DNA of 64,000 nucleotides from an uncultured bacterium (GTDB taxonomy: Bacteria; Bacillota; Clostridia; Lachnospirales; Lachnospiraceae). The position numbers and the translations under genes are program-made. Shown here piece by piece: positions 1 to 7,975 of the stretch. Position 1 is the stretch's first letter. Every line of letters starts with the position of its first letter. The notes below the pieces were generated by a model. That model did no database searches. It worked only from the letters and a program-made list of their open reading frames with translations, and had not been told where the DNA came from. The stretch covers positions 99,431 to 163,430 of the forward strand of contig CAMTMP010000005.1 of the NCBI GenBank assembly GCA_947073545.1. Reading direction: 5' to 3'.

Positions 1-237
1 ATAAGTTTGTAAAGCCGGATTATCGGTAAGAATGTGTCCTAACTTTGACGGTTCTAACAACCCTTTTCTTGTCACGCTGAATCCGCCAGTGACCTTGCTT
101 CCGGTAAAAAGATAGATTTTTCCCTCTGCTGTGGCGTTGTACTCTGTAAGAGCCTGTGTTGGGAGATGGATTGTCAAATCATCTCGTATCAGTGATTTTC
201 CGAAAATAAATTTACCGCCTTTGTTCATCTGTGGCAT
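1..237 (-). CDS. Unknown protein, 3' end beyond the window
   Basis: The reading frame runs leftward from an ATG at 237 and leaves the window still open, giving 79 residues. The start is supported by an AAAGGAG about 10 bases upstream. The N-terminus (MPQMNKGGKFIFGKS) alternates short beta-like segments with glycines: LTIHLPTQAL, KIYLFTGSK and GGFSVTRKGLLE. This resembles a family of unannotated clostridial proteins, perhaps with an AbrB-like swapped-hairpin fold, but I cannot assign a function. It lies beside the mobile-element remnants and is transcribed in the same direction as the MerR-type gene behind it. Confidence 0.6.
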   Translation of the reverse strand, partial: MPQMNKGGKFIFGKSLIRDDLTIHLPTQALTEYNATAEGKIYLFTGSKVTGGFSVTRKGLLEPSKLGHILTDNPALQTY

Positions 238-271
238 ACATCATCAACTCCTTTTCCGAAAAGTGGAAGTC

Positions 272-343
272 CACTATACCACAAGAAAATTCAAATGTCA
301 CTAAGGCTCTCTAAAGTGTGGTAAGTTATTTTTCGGTATAGTG
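272..343. repeat. Inverted repeat CACTATACC/GGTATAGTG
   Basis: Two perfect 9-base arms lie at 272-280 and 335-343, 54 bases apart, in the gap between the partial gene at 1-237 and the MerR-type gene. They could be operator half-sites or remains of an element end. There is no direct evidence for either. Confidence 0.4.
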
Positions 344-394
344 AGAATGATTAATTGTAGGTATATATTTTTAGAGAGTGAGTTCCTGTTGTTT

Positions 395-1273
395 CTAATT
401 GTTTTCGGAAGCGTTGTTCTCTGAGTAGTAACGGAACGCTTTTACGATATAATCAGAAGCCCCCTCTCCATATTTGCTATCAGTCATGCTTTTAATATAA
501 TCGCTTGAATATGTGTTGATAAGAACATTGATATAGGGCTTATCGAGAGATACGCTGGTGCTGTTTTTCTGTATAAGCTGCAACAGTTCATCTACAACGG
601 ATTGTATTTTAGGGGAGGAAACATCTTCTGACAAATCAGCGGTTAGTCTGCCATACAGAATATCAGATTGTTTTCCAATTTCTTTCACTTCTTCTGTTAA
701 TTGTGCTTCCATGAGTTCAGAGAAATGCTCTAAATTATGTTTCATGGCTTCGGTGTATTTTTCAATACTGCCGAATTGTTGAATAGCAAGTTTAGCTACC
801 TCTGCTTCATCATCTTTAATTTTTTGAATAAACATATCAAAATTTTCAATACTTCCCCAGTGCTTGATAACATCATCAGCGCTGTTATTTTTAAAATCCT
901 CTAAAGCGGTAATGTAATCAGACAGGTCAAATTCTTTAAAACTCATACATTGTTCTCCTTTCTCTAAGCGGCTAAGAAGCTGTATAAGTCTGTCTGTCCG
1001 GTTGCGCTTCAGCAAAAGCAACTCTTTTTGCCTTTTGAAAGCCTTGATTCTATCAAAGTCTGGTTTTTGCAGAATTTCTTTAATCTCTTTCAGCTTAAAT
1101 CCCAATTCCTTAAAAAACAGGATTTGTTGTAGCTTCTGCAAGGCTTCATCATCATATAGGCGATAGCCGGATTCGGTCAATTCGCTTGGCTTTAATAATC
1201 CAATCTCGTCATAGTATTGTAGTGTTCGGGGGCTTATTCCTGTTAATTCGACAACTTGGCTTATGGTTTGCAT
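395..1273 (-). CDS. MerR family regulator with TipAS-like ligand domain
   Basis: This is a 292-residue transcription activator of the MerR family. The N-terminal winged helix is clear (MQTISQVVELTGISPRTLQYY, GYRLYDDEALQKLQQILFFK, then the ELGFKLKEIKEIL helix). A coiled coil follows at about residues 75-105. A C-terminal helical domain of about 140 residues resembles the TipAS antibiotic-binding domain (HWGSIENFDMFI, FGSIEKYTEAMKHN). An upstream in-frame ATG at 1306 is possible, but the start at 1273 has GGAG nine bases away and matches the family N-terminus. Such proteins bind drugs or signals and untwist promoters with 19-base spacers; exactly such a promoter lies just upstream, so autoregulation is likely. 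No exporter gene is adjacent, so the target is unknown. Confidence 0.85.
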   Translation of the reverse strand: MQTISQVVELTGISPRTLQYYDEIGLLKPSELTESGYRLYDDEALQKLQQILFFKELGFKLKEIKEILQKPDFDRIKAFKRQKELLLLKRNRTDRLIQLLSRLEKGEQCMSFKEFDLSDYITALEDFKNNSADDVIKHWGSIENFDMFIQKIKDDEAEVAKLAIQQFGSIEKYTEAMKHNLEHFSELMEAQLTEEVKEIGKQSDILYGRLTADLSEDVSSPKIQSVVDELLQLIQKNSTSVSLDKPYINVLINTYSSDYIKSMTDSKYGEGASDYIVKAFRYYSENNASENN

Positions 1274-1349
1274 TCTTGTCAGCTCCTTAAATTTGTGAAG
1301 AAGCAAGACAGAGATTGCCGGCTTATATCTATTCTGCTCCTATGAGAAA

Positions 1350-1380
1350 AGAATACAGTATCACGTTACGTGGAAGTCAA
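1350..1380 (-). promoter_or_regulatory. MerR-type promoter/operator of the TipAS-like regulator
   Basis: On the minus strand TTGACT (1375-1380) is followed by a 19-base spacer and TATTCT (1350-1355). The spacer contains the perfect dyad CACGTAACGTG (1362-1372). An over-long 19-base spacer with a central dyad is the hallmark of promoters activated by MerR proteins, and the gene downstream is a MerR protein. Confidence 0.7.
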
Positions 1381-1402
1381 TACTTTTTGTACAAAATTTT
1401 TA

Positions 1403-1915
1403 TCACTCATTTTCGGGATATATCTTAACAGATATTCCCCGAACACCTTTTTTCACAATCTTGCTGTCATCAAGAATACTCTGTTTAACAGCGTCCAAAT
1501 CTTTTGATAGTGCTTCAATCGCACGTTGATGTACTTCTTCTGATGAGAAGCGTTCCGTATCATTTAAAAGGTTCTCCTGCAATTCCCTTGCTTTCATGTA
1601 TACGCCCAATTTATGATTGAGCAGAGAGTTCTGAAAGGATATTTTGATTGTAGCGGGATTGAAACTTTCGTCCTCGTACCTCTCTGCTTCAAAGTTCATA
1701 TCTAATTGTTCGTCCATTTTCAAAATTAAAGACAATACATCTGATACCGTTTCTATATCAAAATCCATGAAAACATTGATACTGATACCCAAAGCATTTG
1801 CAATTTTCAGCAGTTGGTCGGGCTTGGGATTGCGGATGCCATACTCATACTTTTTAATTGTGGCGGAATTGATGCCGGAAAGCTGACCGGGCGTTTCCTG
1901 TGATATGCCACGCAA
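1403..1915 (-). pseudogene. XRE family repressor, N-terminally truncated
   Basis: The frame encodes the second half of a helix-turn-helix (SQETPGQLSGINSATIKKYE, GIRNPKPDQLLKIANALGIS) followed by about 110 residues of helical C-terminal domain. This is the arrangement of element-borne XRE/ImmR-type repressors. An intact family member begins about 12-15 residues earlier with its own ATG. Here the frame runs upstream without a methionine into the remnant of another gene, and the only near start is a TTG at 1915 inside the domain. The first HTH helix is therefore lost or altered, and DNA binding is probably impaired. Deletion joining it to the neighbouring relaxosome-like fragment is the simplest explanation. 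Confidence 0.65.
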
Positions 1916-1923
1916 ATTCCGAA

Positions 1924-2040
1924 ACGGACAAAGTAATCTTTTTTCATCATTCCACTGGCAAGAATGCGTGCCTCGATTTGTTTTTGTTCGGCATCAGTGA
2001 TTCTGAAACTGATGGTTGGATTTTTATGTTTGTTGCCCAT
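1924..2040 (-). pseudogene. 5' fragment of a MobC/relaxosome-like gene
   Basis: An ATG at 2040 with GGAG seven bases upstream opens a frame whose first 39 residues (MGNKHKNPTISFRITDAEQK, then IEARILASGMMKKDYFVR) look like the ribbon-helix-helix start of MobC-type accessory proteins of clostridial conjugative or mobilizable elements. After about 1924 the frame no longer resembles the family, because it enters the opposite phase of the XRE gene. The fragment is about a third of a normal mobC. It indicates that an integrative element once lay here and lost its interior. Confidence 0.5.
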
Positions 2041-2071
2041 AGCGATGCTCCTCGTATTATCAGTACATTTT

Positions 2072-2536
2072 TGGAGAGAGCAGGCGATTGTGATAGAGCA
2101 GATTTGTTTTCCACCAAACGAAGCGTGTTCAGAGAAAAGTATGAAAGAGCGAATTGCGGCAGCCCAGGACTTATTTTTAGCAGCAGTGGATAAGAGAACA
2201 GGAAAAGTGGCAGGATTTTTAAATGGAATTGCCACGGATGAATATTGTTTTCGTGATGAATTTTTTACCGATGCCAGTTTACATAATTCTGAAGGCAGGA
2301 ATATAATGCTGCTTGGTTTAGACGTATTACCGGAATATCAAAGGCAGGGGCTTGGAAGAGAACTTGTATATCAATATCTGCGAAGAGAACGAGAAAGAGG
2401 CAGAGGAGAAGTTTTTCTTACCTGCCTGAATTCAAAGGTGGAGATGTATAAGAAATTTGGTTTTGTGGATCGGGGAATAGCTAATTCGACTTGGGGTGGC
2501 GAGGAATGGCATGAAATGAGCTGTACATTAGGTTAG
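2072..2536 (+). pseudogene. GNAT acetyltransferase missing its 5' end
   Basis: The frame encodes an AANAT-like GNAT domain: IEQICFPPNEACS near the start, the substrate-pocket strand, and the acetyl-CoA loop VLPEYQRQGLGRELV with the expected Q/RxxGxG/A signature, ending MYKKFGFVDRG. Intact relatives have a further dozen residues before 'IEQICFP'. Upstream sequence in frame is the antisense of the mob fragment, so the native start was lost at a junction near 2041-2075. A GTG at 2090 preceded by GGAGAGAG could re-initiate translation of a slightly shortened protein. I therefore call it a probable pseudogene rather than certainly dead. A clear terminator follows. Confidence 0.65.
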
Positions 2537-2560
2537 CAGTGGATAAAATAAAGAATACTG

Positions 2561-2595
2561 AAAAGTCTGATTCTTAAAAAATCAGGCTTTTTTTA
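2561..2595 (+). terminator. Rho-independent terminator after the GNAT remnant
   Basis: AAAAGTCTGATT (2561-2572) pairs with AATCAGGCTTTT (2580-2591), with one G·T pair, and runs into seven or more T residues. It separates the decayed element edge from the long operon that begins at 2719. Confidence 0.8.
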
Positions 2596-2718
2596 ATGCC
2601 ATCAAAATAAAAGATTTCCAATTTATTAAAAGAAACTTAAGCATTTATAAGTAGAGCTGCCACTAAGAGTATGATAAAATAAAAGCATTAATACCAAAAA
2701 AGCGGGAAGGAAACGGAC

Positions 2719-4731
2719 ATGGGGAATAGGAATAAAAGAAACAGAAAGGTTTTTAGAGTCTTAGCTTTGGGAATTCTGTTTTGGATTTTGTGCATGGGAA
2801 GTGCAGGGGCAACAGTCAAAGCCGGAGAGCAGGCATGTGTTATTGATGCGGAGGTGCTGCCCTCAGATAAGTATGCCTATGAGATTCAGCTGACGGTTGA
2901 AAATCAGGGACAGGACTGGGAAGGAACGGTTCGATTGACAATTTGCGACAATTATTATAGTGGAAGCTATGGATCAGCAAGCACTTGTGCTTATGATACG
3001 GTTCTATCCCTTCCTTCGGGAAGTACGAAACAATTTGTGGTGAAGGTGCCAAAAGACAGTATGAAGCGCACGGATGGAATGGTGAAGGTTACCCTTTTGG
3101 ATAAAAATGAGGATATAATGGCGCAGAAGGAATTTAACCGGCTTTTGCAGGCGCAGGCAAAAGCTCTTTCCATGGGGATATTAAGTGATAAATATTCATC
3201 GCTTACCTATCTGGATATGGGAGGAAATGAACTTAATTATAAAGGCAATAACTATCCAATAAAGCTGGTGGAACTGGATCAGGATAACCTGGAAAGTGCA
3301 TTGGGGGCTTTAAGTTTTCTGGTAATTGACACCTATAATACCAGTGTTTTGTCTGATCAGACATTAAAAAGCATAGAGCAGTGGTGTAATAATGGAGGGG
3401 TGCTTATCATTGGCACAGGCAGTGGTGCGGAGAATACATTAAGCGGTCTGCCTGATCTGGAGATACAGTGTTCTAAAATTTATGAACAGGGGGAAGCTGA
3501 ATACGATTCTTACGGCTATGCCTATGTGGATATTTCACAGCTTCCTATGGCGGAACTAATTGACAGGAACAATAAATATGAAGAAACGTATGGGGTTTTA
3601 GCGCTGGCCTGTTCCTGGGGGGATGGAGCAGTGGGAATTTTGCCTTATTCTCTTTCTGATCTGGGAGGTGTGGATGCATCCTTTTATGCAGGATACACTA
3701 AGGAGGAGTTTACAGAAGATATTTTGTGGCAAGTGAGTGATTATTCAATTACCCATTATGGCTCAGGCAGGTATACTAGTAATTATAGTGATGTAAGATA
3801 TACGTTTAACAGGTTCTGCCGGCTTTTGGGAAATGGAAGCAACCGCCTGCAGTTTGGAAGCTTGAAAGTTATTGTAATCCTGTATGTGATCTTTGTCGGA
3901 CCTGTTCTTTATCTGATCCTGCGCTTTGCAAAGAAACGGGATCTTTACTGGATTGCAGTGCCTGCAGCGATGCTTGTGGGCGTCTTTTTGGTGTACGTGG
4001 CCGGAAGAGGATTTGAGGTGATAGGCACTAATGTTTTTTCTGCTACAATAGAAGACCTTTCCGGTGGAGGAAATGTTCAGACATATCTGCGCTGCTATGA
4101 TGCAGGACATAAGGAATGGGATCTGCGTCTGGCGGAAGGGTATGAATATGCAGGTCCTTTGGAGGAGAGTCATTATAGAAACAGTGATGAGGAAACTTAT
4201 TACCATCATGTTAAAAAGGAAGGGGACAGGCTGTTTTTTGGTATTGATCCATCCACTGGATTTGAGGACGGCTATTTTCTGGCAGGCATTGCAAAGGAAC
4301 CGGAAGAAGGCAGCATTTCCAGTGATCTTAAGACAGATGGGCAATTTGGTATCAAAGGAACAGTTACTAACGGAACAAGGAGGGATTTTAAATATTTTGC
4401 ATTGATTGTAAACAATAATTTGTTTGTTTATGAAGATTTACCGGCAGGAGCGGATATCAATCTGGAAAGGGCAGAAAAAGTGTTTGATGACAATGCAGGA
4501 TATTATAATGGGGCGGAAAGTTATTTATACAATTTTATAAGCGATGCCCAGCGCAGGGGAAAGAAAAAGGATGTAGATGTATTAACCGCCCTGGGGATAG
4601 GAATTTCTTACCTTTATTCTTTAGAGGATCCGGACATGACAGCAGTCATTGGAGTGTGTGAGGATTGGGATAAAGCGGTGGACGACAATTGCAACGAGGT
4701 ATCTTATGGATGCCTATATGCGGTTCAATAG
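2719..4731 (+). CDS. Secreted/membrane protein of the MoxR-vWA operon
   Basis: This is a 670-residue protein with a hydrophobic signal segment (residues 12-32, VLALGILFWILCMGSAGAT), a long extracellular part rich in beta-strands, two adjacent membrane helices at about 383-430 (VIVILYVIFVGPVLYLIL; WIAVPAAMLVGVFLVYVAG) and a further soluble C-terminal part. No catalytic motif is recognisable. It is the first gene of the operon and is followed after eight bases by the ABC ATPase. An extracytoplasmic partner of the transporter or of the vWA protein is a reasonable guess. The start has GGAAGG upstream. Confidence 0.75.
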   Translation: MGNRNKRNRKVFRVLALGILFWILCMGSAGATVKAGEQACVIDAEVLPSDKYAYEIQLTVENQGQDWEGTVRLTICDNYYSGSYGSASTCAYDTVLSLPSGSTKQFVVKVPKDSMKRTDGMVKVTLLDKNEDIMAQKEFNRLLQAQAKALSMGILSDKYSSLTYLDMGGNELNYKGNNYPIKLVELDQDNLESALGALSFLVIDTYNTSVLSDQTLKSIEQWCNNGGVLIIGTGSGAENTLSGLPDLEIQCSKIYEQGEAEYDSYGYAYVDISQLPMAELIDRNNKYEETYGVLALACSWGDGAVGILPYSLSDLGGVDASFYAGYTKEEFTEDILWQVSDYSITHYGSGRYTSNYSDVRYTFNRFCRLLGNGSNRLQFGSLKVIVILYVIFVGPVLYLILRFAKKRDLYWIAVPAAMLVGVFLVYVAGRGFEVIGTNVFSATIEDLSGGGNVQTYLRCYDAGHKEWDLRLAEGYEYAGPLEESHYRNSDEETYYHHVKKEGDRLFFGIDPSTGFEDGYFLAGIAKEPEEGSISSDLKTDGQFGIKGTVTNGTRRDFKYFALIVNNNLFVYEDLPAGADINLERAEKVFDDNAGYYNGAESYLYNFISDAQRRGKKKDVDVLTALGIGISYLYSLEDPDMTAVIGVCEDWDKAVDDNCNEVSYGCLYAVQ

Positions 4732-4739
4732 GGGGAAGT

Positions 4740-5666
4740 ATGCTTTATATTAATGATTTGATAAAAAATTATGGTTCTTTTACTGCGGTAAATCATTTAT
4801 CGCTGCACATCCCTGAGGGAGATTTGTTTGGTTTTGTGGGACCGAATGGTGCAGGGAAAACAACTACAATACGAATTGTCTGCGGACTGCTTCGGGCAAG
4901 CGGCGGTACTGTAAGAATCGGGAATACTGCGGCGGCTGTGGGAAGTAAAGAAATGAAGCGTCTGATCGGTTATGTGCCTGATTTCTTTGGGGTGTACGAC
5001 AATTTGAAAGTACGGGAATATATGGATTTGTATGGCTCTATGTATGGGATGTATTCCCGGGATATTGCCAAGCTGACGGATGACCTGTTGGAACTGGTTA
5101 ATCTTTCAGATAAGAAGGAAGTTTATGTGGATACTCTTTCACGAGGGATGAAACAGCGTTTGTGCGTGGCAAGAGCGCTGCTGCATAATCCCAGTCTGCT
5201 GATTTTAGATGAACCCAGCTCCGGTCTGGATCCCAGAGCCAGAGTGGAAATGAAGGAATTACTGAAAAATCTCCATTCAATGGGAAAGACGATTGTAATC
5301 AGTTCCCATATTCTTTCGGAACTCTCGGAGATGTGTAACAGTATCGGGATTATGAATCAGGGACGTCTTCTCACCGCCGGCAGGATTGAGGATGTGATGA
5401 AGCAGATTGCAGGAGGAAACCGGATGCGCATTCAGATTGCTTCCGGCATGGAGACAGCTCAGCGGATTTTAAAAGAGCAGGCAGGTGTTAAAATTGAGTC
5501 TGTCAGGGAGAATGAGATTCTGATTTTGAGCAATTGCACAGACCAGGCAGTTAATGCTTTTATCGGGCTTATGATTCAAAACCAGGTGATTCTCACCGGG
5601 TTTTATAAAGAGGAAGGCAGTTTGGAAACGCTGTTCATGCAGTTGACGGGAGGTGGTGCACAGTGA
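4740..5666 (+). CDS. ABC-2 type transporter ATP-binding protein
   Basis: This 308-residue ATPase has Walker A GPNGAGKT (residues 34-41), signature LSRGMKQRL (about 138), Walker B LLILDEPSSGLDP (about 156) and the H-loop VISSHILSELSE. The C-terminal 90 residues resemble the extension found in CcmA/NatA-type exporters. Starts further upstream are in frame, but the ATG at 4740 follows GGGGGAAG and gives the family N-terminus MLYINDLIKNYG. The stop overlaps the GTG start of the permease, so the two are translationally coupled. In this setting the transporter probably exports or inserts something acted on by the MoxR/vWA proteins. Confidence 0.92.
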   Translation: MLYINDLIKNYGSFTAVNHLSLHIPEGDLFGFVGPNGAGKTTTIRIVCGLLRASGGTVRIGNTAAAVGSKEMKRLIGYVPDFFGVYDNLKVREYMDLYGSMYGMYSRDIAKLTDDLLELVNLSDKKEVYVDTLSRGMKQRLCVARALLHNPSLLILDEPSSGLDPRARVEMKELLKNLHSMGKTIVISSHILSELSEMCNSIGIMNQGRLLTAGRIEDVMKQIAGGNRMRIQIASGMETAQRILKEQAGVKIESVRENEILILSNCTDQAVNAFIGLMIQNQVILTGFYKEEGSLETLFMQLTGGGAQ

Positions 5667-6562
5667 GAATGCGGTGGAATCCGATTGTAAAAAAAGATTT
5701 GCAGGTAACAGCCCGCAGCATGCGTCTGAGCTGGGGAGTGTTTGCCTATGAGACAGTGCTGACGATGGCATTTTTATTGGCGTTGGCGGTAATACAGCAG
5801 GAAAGCAGAAGCATTTATACCACCGGTAATATTTATGGGTACCTGATTTATTTGTTTCCGGTTCTTTCCATTGCGCAGGTCTGTATTGTAGCTCTGATTG
5901 TACCTGTAATTACGGCATCCTCAATTTCAGGTGAAAAGGAGAGGCAGACCTTTGACATTATGCTGACCACCTGTATGTCGCCTTTTTCCATTGTATTAGG
6001 AAAGGTGGCCTCAGCAGTATTAAGGATTTTGTTTTTTGTGATGGCCGGAATGCCGATTATGGCTCTGGCTTTTGTGGCAGGAGGACTTAGCTGGAGTTAT
6101 CTGTTTTATTTTATACTTACCATTATTCTTTTGTCGCTGCTTTCAGGCAGCATTGGGATTCTTTGTTCCGCCCTCTGCCGCCGGTCAATTACGGCAGTAG
6201 TTTTGTCCTATGTATTTTATTTCTTTATTTATATATTGACATTTCTTCCTGTCATTTTGAGGGCGCTTTTGACCGATGGTGAAAGGATGGGGGAAAGCAT
6301 GTTGATTCTGCTGATTAATCCTTTTATTTTTTTCGAAGAGTTCTTTATGCAGCTTATGACGGGAGAGTCTCTTTTTGGAGCAAGCGGCTCTAACTTTACC
6401 AGGGGTGAGGTAGGATTTATCACCTATAATTTATCACAGGGCAAAGTATGGCTGTTTTTGTCTGCGGCATGTATTTTGACCTTATCTATTTTGTTTATGC
6501 TTGCAGCGGCATGGAAGGTGAATCCTATGCATTCCTCTTCAGGGAAAAAGCGTAAGAAATAA
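5663..6562 (+). CDS. ABC-2 type permease
   Basis: This 299-residue membrane protein has about six predicted helices and the ABC-2 signature region SSISGEKERQTFDIMLTT after the second helix, the coupling segment of NatB/ABC-2 permeases. The GTG start at 5663 overlaps the ATPase stop (GTGA) and has GGAGGT eight bases upstream. It pairs with the preceding ATPase. The end is basic (SSGKKRKK), consistent with a cytoplasmic C-terminus. Confidence 0.88.
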   Translation: MRMRWNPIVKKDLQVTARSMRLSWGVFAYETVLTMAFLLALAVIQQESRSIYTTGNIYGYLIYLFPVLSIAQVCIVALIVPVITASSISGEKERQTFDIMLTTCMSPFSIVLGKVASAVLRILFFVMAGMPIMALAFVAGGLSWSYLFYFILTIILLSLLSGSIGILCSALCRRSITAVVLSYVFYFFIYILTFLPVILRALLTDGERMGESMLILLINPFIFFEEFFMQLMTGESLFGASGSNFTRGEVGFITYNLSQGKVWLFLSAACILTLSILFMLAAAWKVNPMHSSSGKKRKK

Positions 6563-6587
6563 AATAGCATTCTGATATGGGGATAAG

Positions 6588-7898
6588 ATGGAAAAAAAAG
6601 AATTTCTGAAAATAATACAAACCTGCCGGCGCAGGATGAACATAGCACAATTTTTAGAAAAATCAGCAACTGCCCTGAGCATCAGTGCCGGGGTTGGAAT
6701 TCTTTTTCAGGCAGTAGCGCTTCTGGTGCCTCTTTACTATGTCAACATTTATAGCGGATTAGCACTGATTCTTGGGGAAGTTTCGGTTTTCATAGTGATG
6801 GTGATAAAACGAACCACCATGGAGCAGGCGGCTTTTAAGATGGACAGATTTGGTTTTGAGGAGCGGATAGCTACAGCTTATGAGAACCTTGATAAAGAGG
6901 GAACATTGGTTGGACTTCAGAGGGAAGATGCCATGAAAGCGCTTCAGGCGCACAGGGACAGGATTCGGATTTCTATTTGGCCATCCTGGAAAAAGGCCAT
7001 TCTGTGTTTTTCTCTGCTTATACTTTTAGTTGGACTTTCATTGATTCCTTCTGTAGCAAAAGACAGGGCAAAGGAGCTTTACAGCCTGAAAGGGGAAGTA
7101 AAAGAAAAAGAAGAAGAAATTGAGGAGATGCTGGAAGCACTGGAACAGCTACAGCAAGAAGAACTGACCGAAAAGCAGCAGGAGGCGCTTAATGATATGG
7201 CACAGAGTCTGGAAGCTTCACTTTCAGAATATCAGCAGGCAGTTTCACAGGAAATGCTGGAAGCTGCGTCACAGAAACTGAATTATAAATACCAGGATAT
7301 GAGTGGTCAATTATCTGAAATCATGCAGGAGATACAAGATGGAGCAAACCTTTCTCTTGCTACGGCGGATGCCCTGAAAGCAATGGAAGATAGAATGAAA
7401 CATTCTCAGGGAAACGGTGTAAATAAGGAGCAAGGCAGCAGTGGAGAGGAAAATGGCAAGGACGGAAGCGGCCGGCAAGGTCAGGACGGAGATGGAAATT
7501 CAGATAACGGAAATGGACAGGAAGGCCAAAACGGAGACGGGAATTCAGGTAACGGAAATGGGCAGGGAAGCCAGGGAGGAAACGGACAGCATGGTAATGG
7601 CGACGCTGGAAATGCTCCGGGAAATGGTGCAGGAAATGGCAGCGTCAATTCGCCTCACGATTATGTCAGTGTTCCCAATGAAATTGCAGACAGCGAAAAT
7701 CTTACGGGAAATGCAGCGAATCATGACACATCAGAGTATTTCCGGGCGCAGAATGGATTGAGCTGGGAGGGGACGCACACTTCCTACGATGCAGTGATCG
7801 GAAGCTATGAACAGAATGCTTACGAAGGAATTGCAGCAGGACGCTATCCCAGCGGTATGGAAGAGATTATAAAGGAATATTTTGCAAGTTTTAATTGA
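6588..7898 (+). CDS. Membrane-anchored coiled-coil protein with Gly/Asn-rich linker
   Basis: The 436-residue protein has hydrophobic segments at about 27-70 and 128-146, then a Glu/Gln-rich coiled coil (about 155-260), a Gly-Asn-Gln-Asp linker (about 285-345) and a conserved-looking C-terminal tail (YDAVIGSYEQNAYEGIAAG, ending EEIIKEYFASFN). The organisation resembles DUF4175-type proteins that accompany MoxR-DUF58-vWA clusters. The linker contains two tandem 45-base units. The tail probably docks onto a partner such as the MoxR ATPase or a vWA domain, which is inference from context. Confidence 0.75.
   Translation: MEKKEFLKIIQTCRRRMNIAQFLEKSATALSISAGVGILFQAVALLVPLYYVNIYSGLALILGEVSVFIVMVIKRTTMEQAAFKMDRFGFEERIATAYENLDKEGTLVGLQREDAMKALQAHRDRIRISIWPSWKKAILCFSLLILLVGLSLIPSVAKDRAKELYSLKGEVKEKEEEIEEMLEALEQLQQEELTEKQQEALNDMAQSLEASLSEYQQAVSQEMLEAASQKLNYKYQDMSGQLSEIMQEIQDGANLSLATADALKAMEDRMKHSQGNGVNKEQGSSGEENGKDGSGRQGQDGDGNSDNGNGQEGQNGDGNSGNGNGQGSQGGNGQHGNGDAGNAPGNGAGNGSVNSPHDYVSVPNEIADSENLTGNAANHDTSEYFRAQNGLSWEGTHTSYDAVIGSYEQNAYEGIAAGRYPSGMEEIIKEYFASFN
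7479..7568 (+). repeat. Two tandem 45-bp units inside the Gly/Asn-rich linker
   Basis: The units 7479-7523 and 7524-7568 encode GQDGDGNSDNGNGQE and GQNGDGNSGNGNGQG. They are a coding repeat likely to vary in copy number between strains. Confidence 0.75.
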
Positions 7899-7975
7899 TG
7901 ATGTGATGGATGCAAAGCCGACGTTTTTATGAATGAAGAGGGCTGAACTGTTAAAGAAGATGGAGGAAACATTAT

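Noticed and set aside
3763..4344. Long minus-strand frame opposite the first operon gene
   Set aside because: It is a shadow of the plus-strand coding sequence: no ribosome site and no family-like motifs.
7440..7640. Possible CRISPR-like repeats
   Set aside because: The repeats are tandem, coding and without unique spacers. No cas gene is nearby.
7441..7761. 106-codon alternative frame in the Gly/Asn-rich region
   Set aside because: Low-complexity DNA stays open in several frames. The product has no recognisable pattern and no start site.
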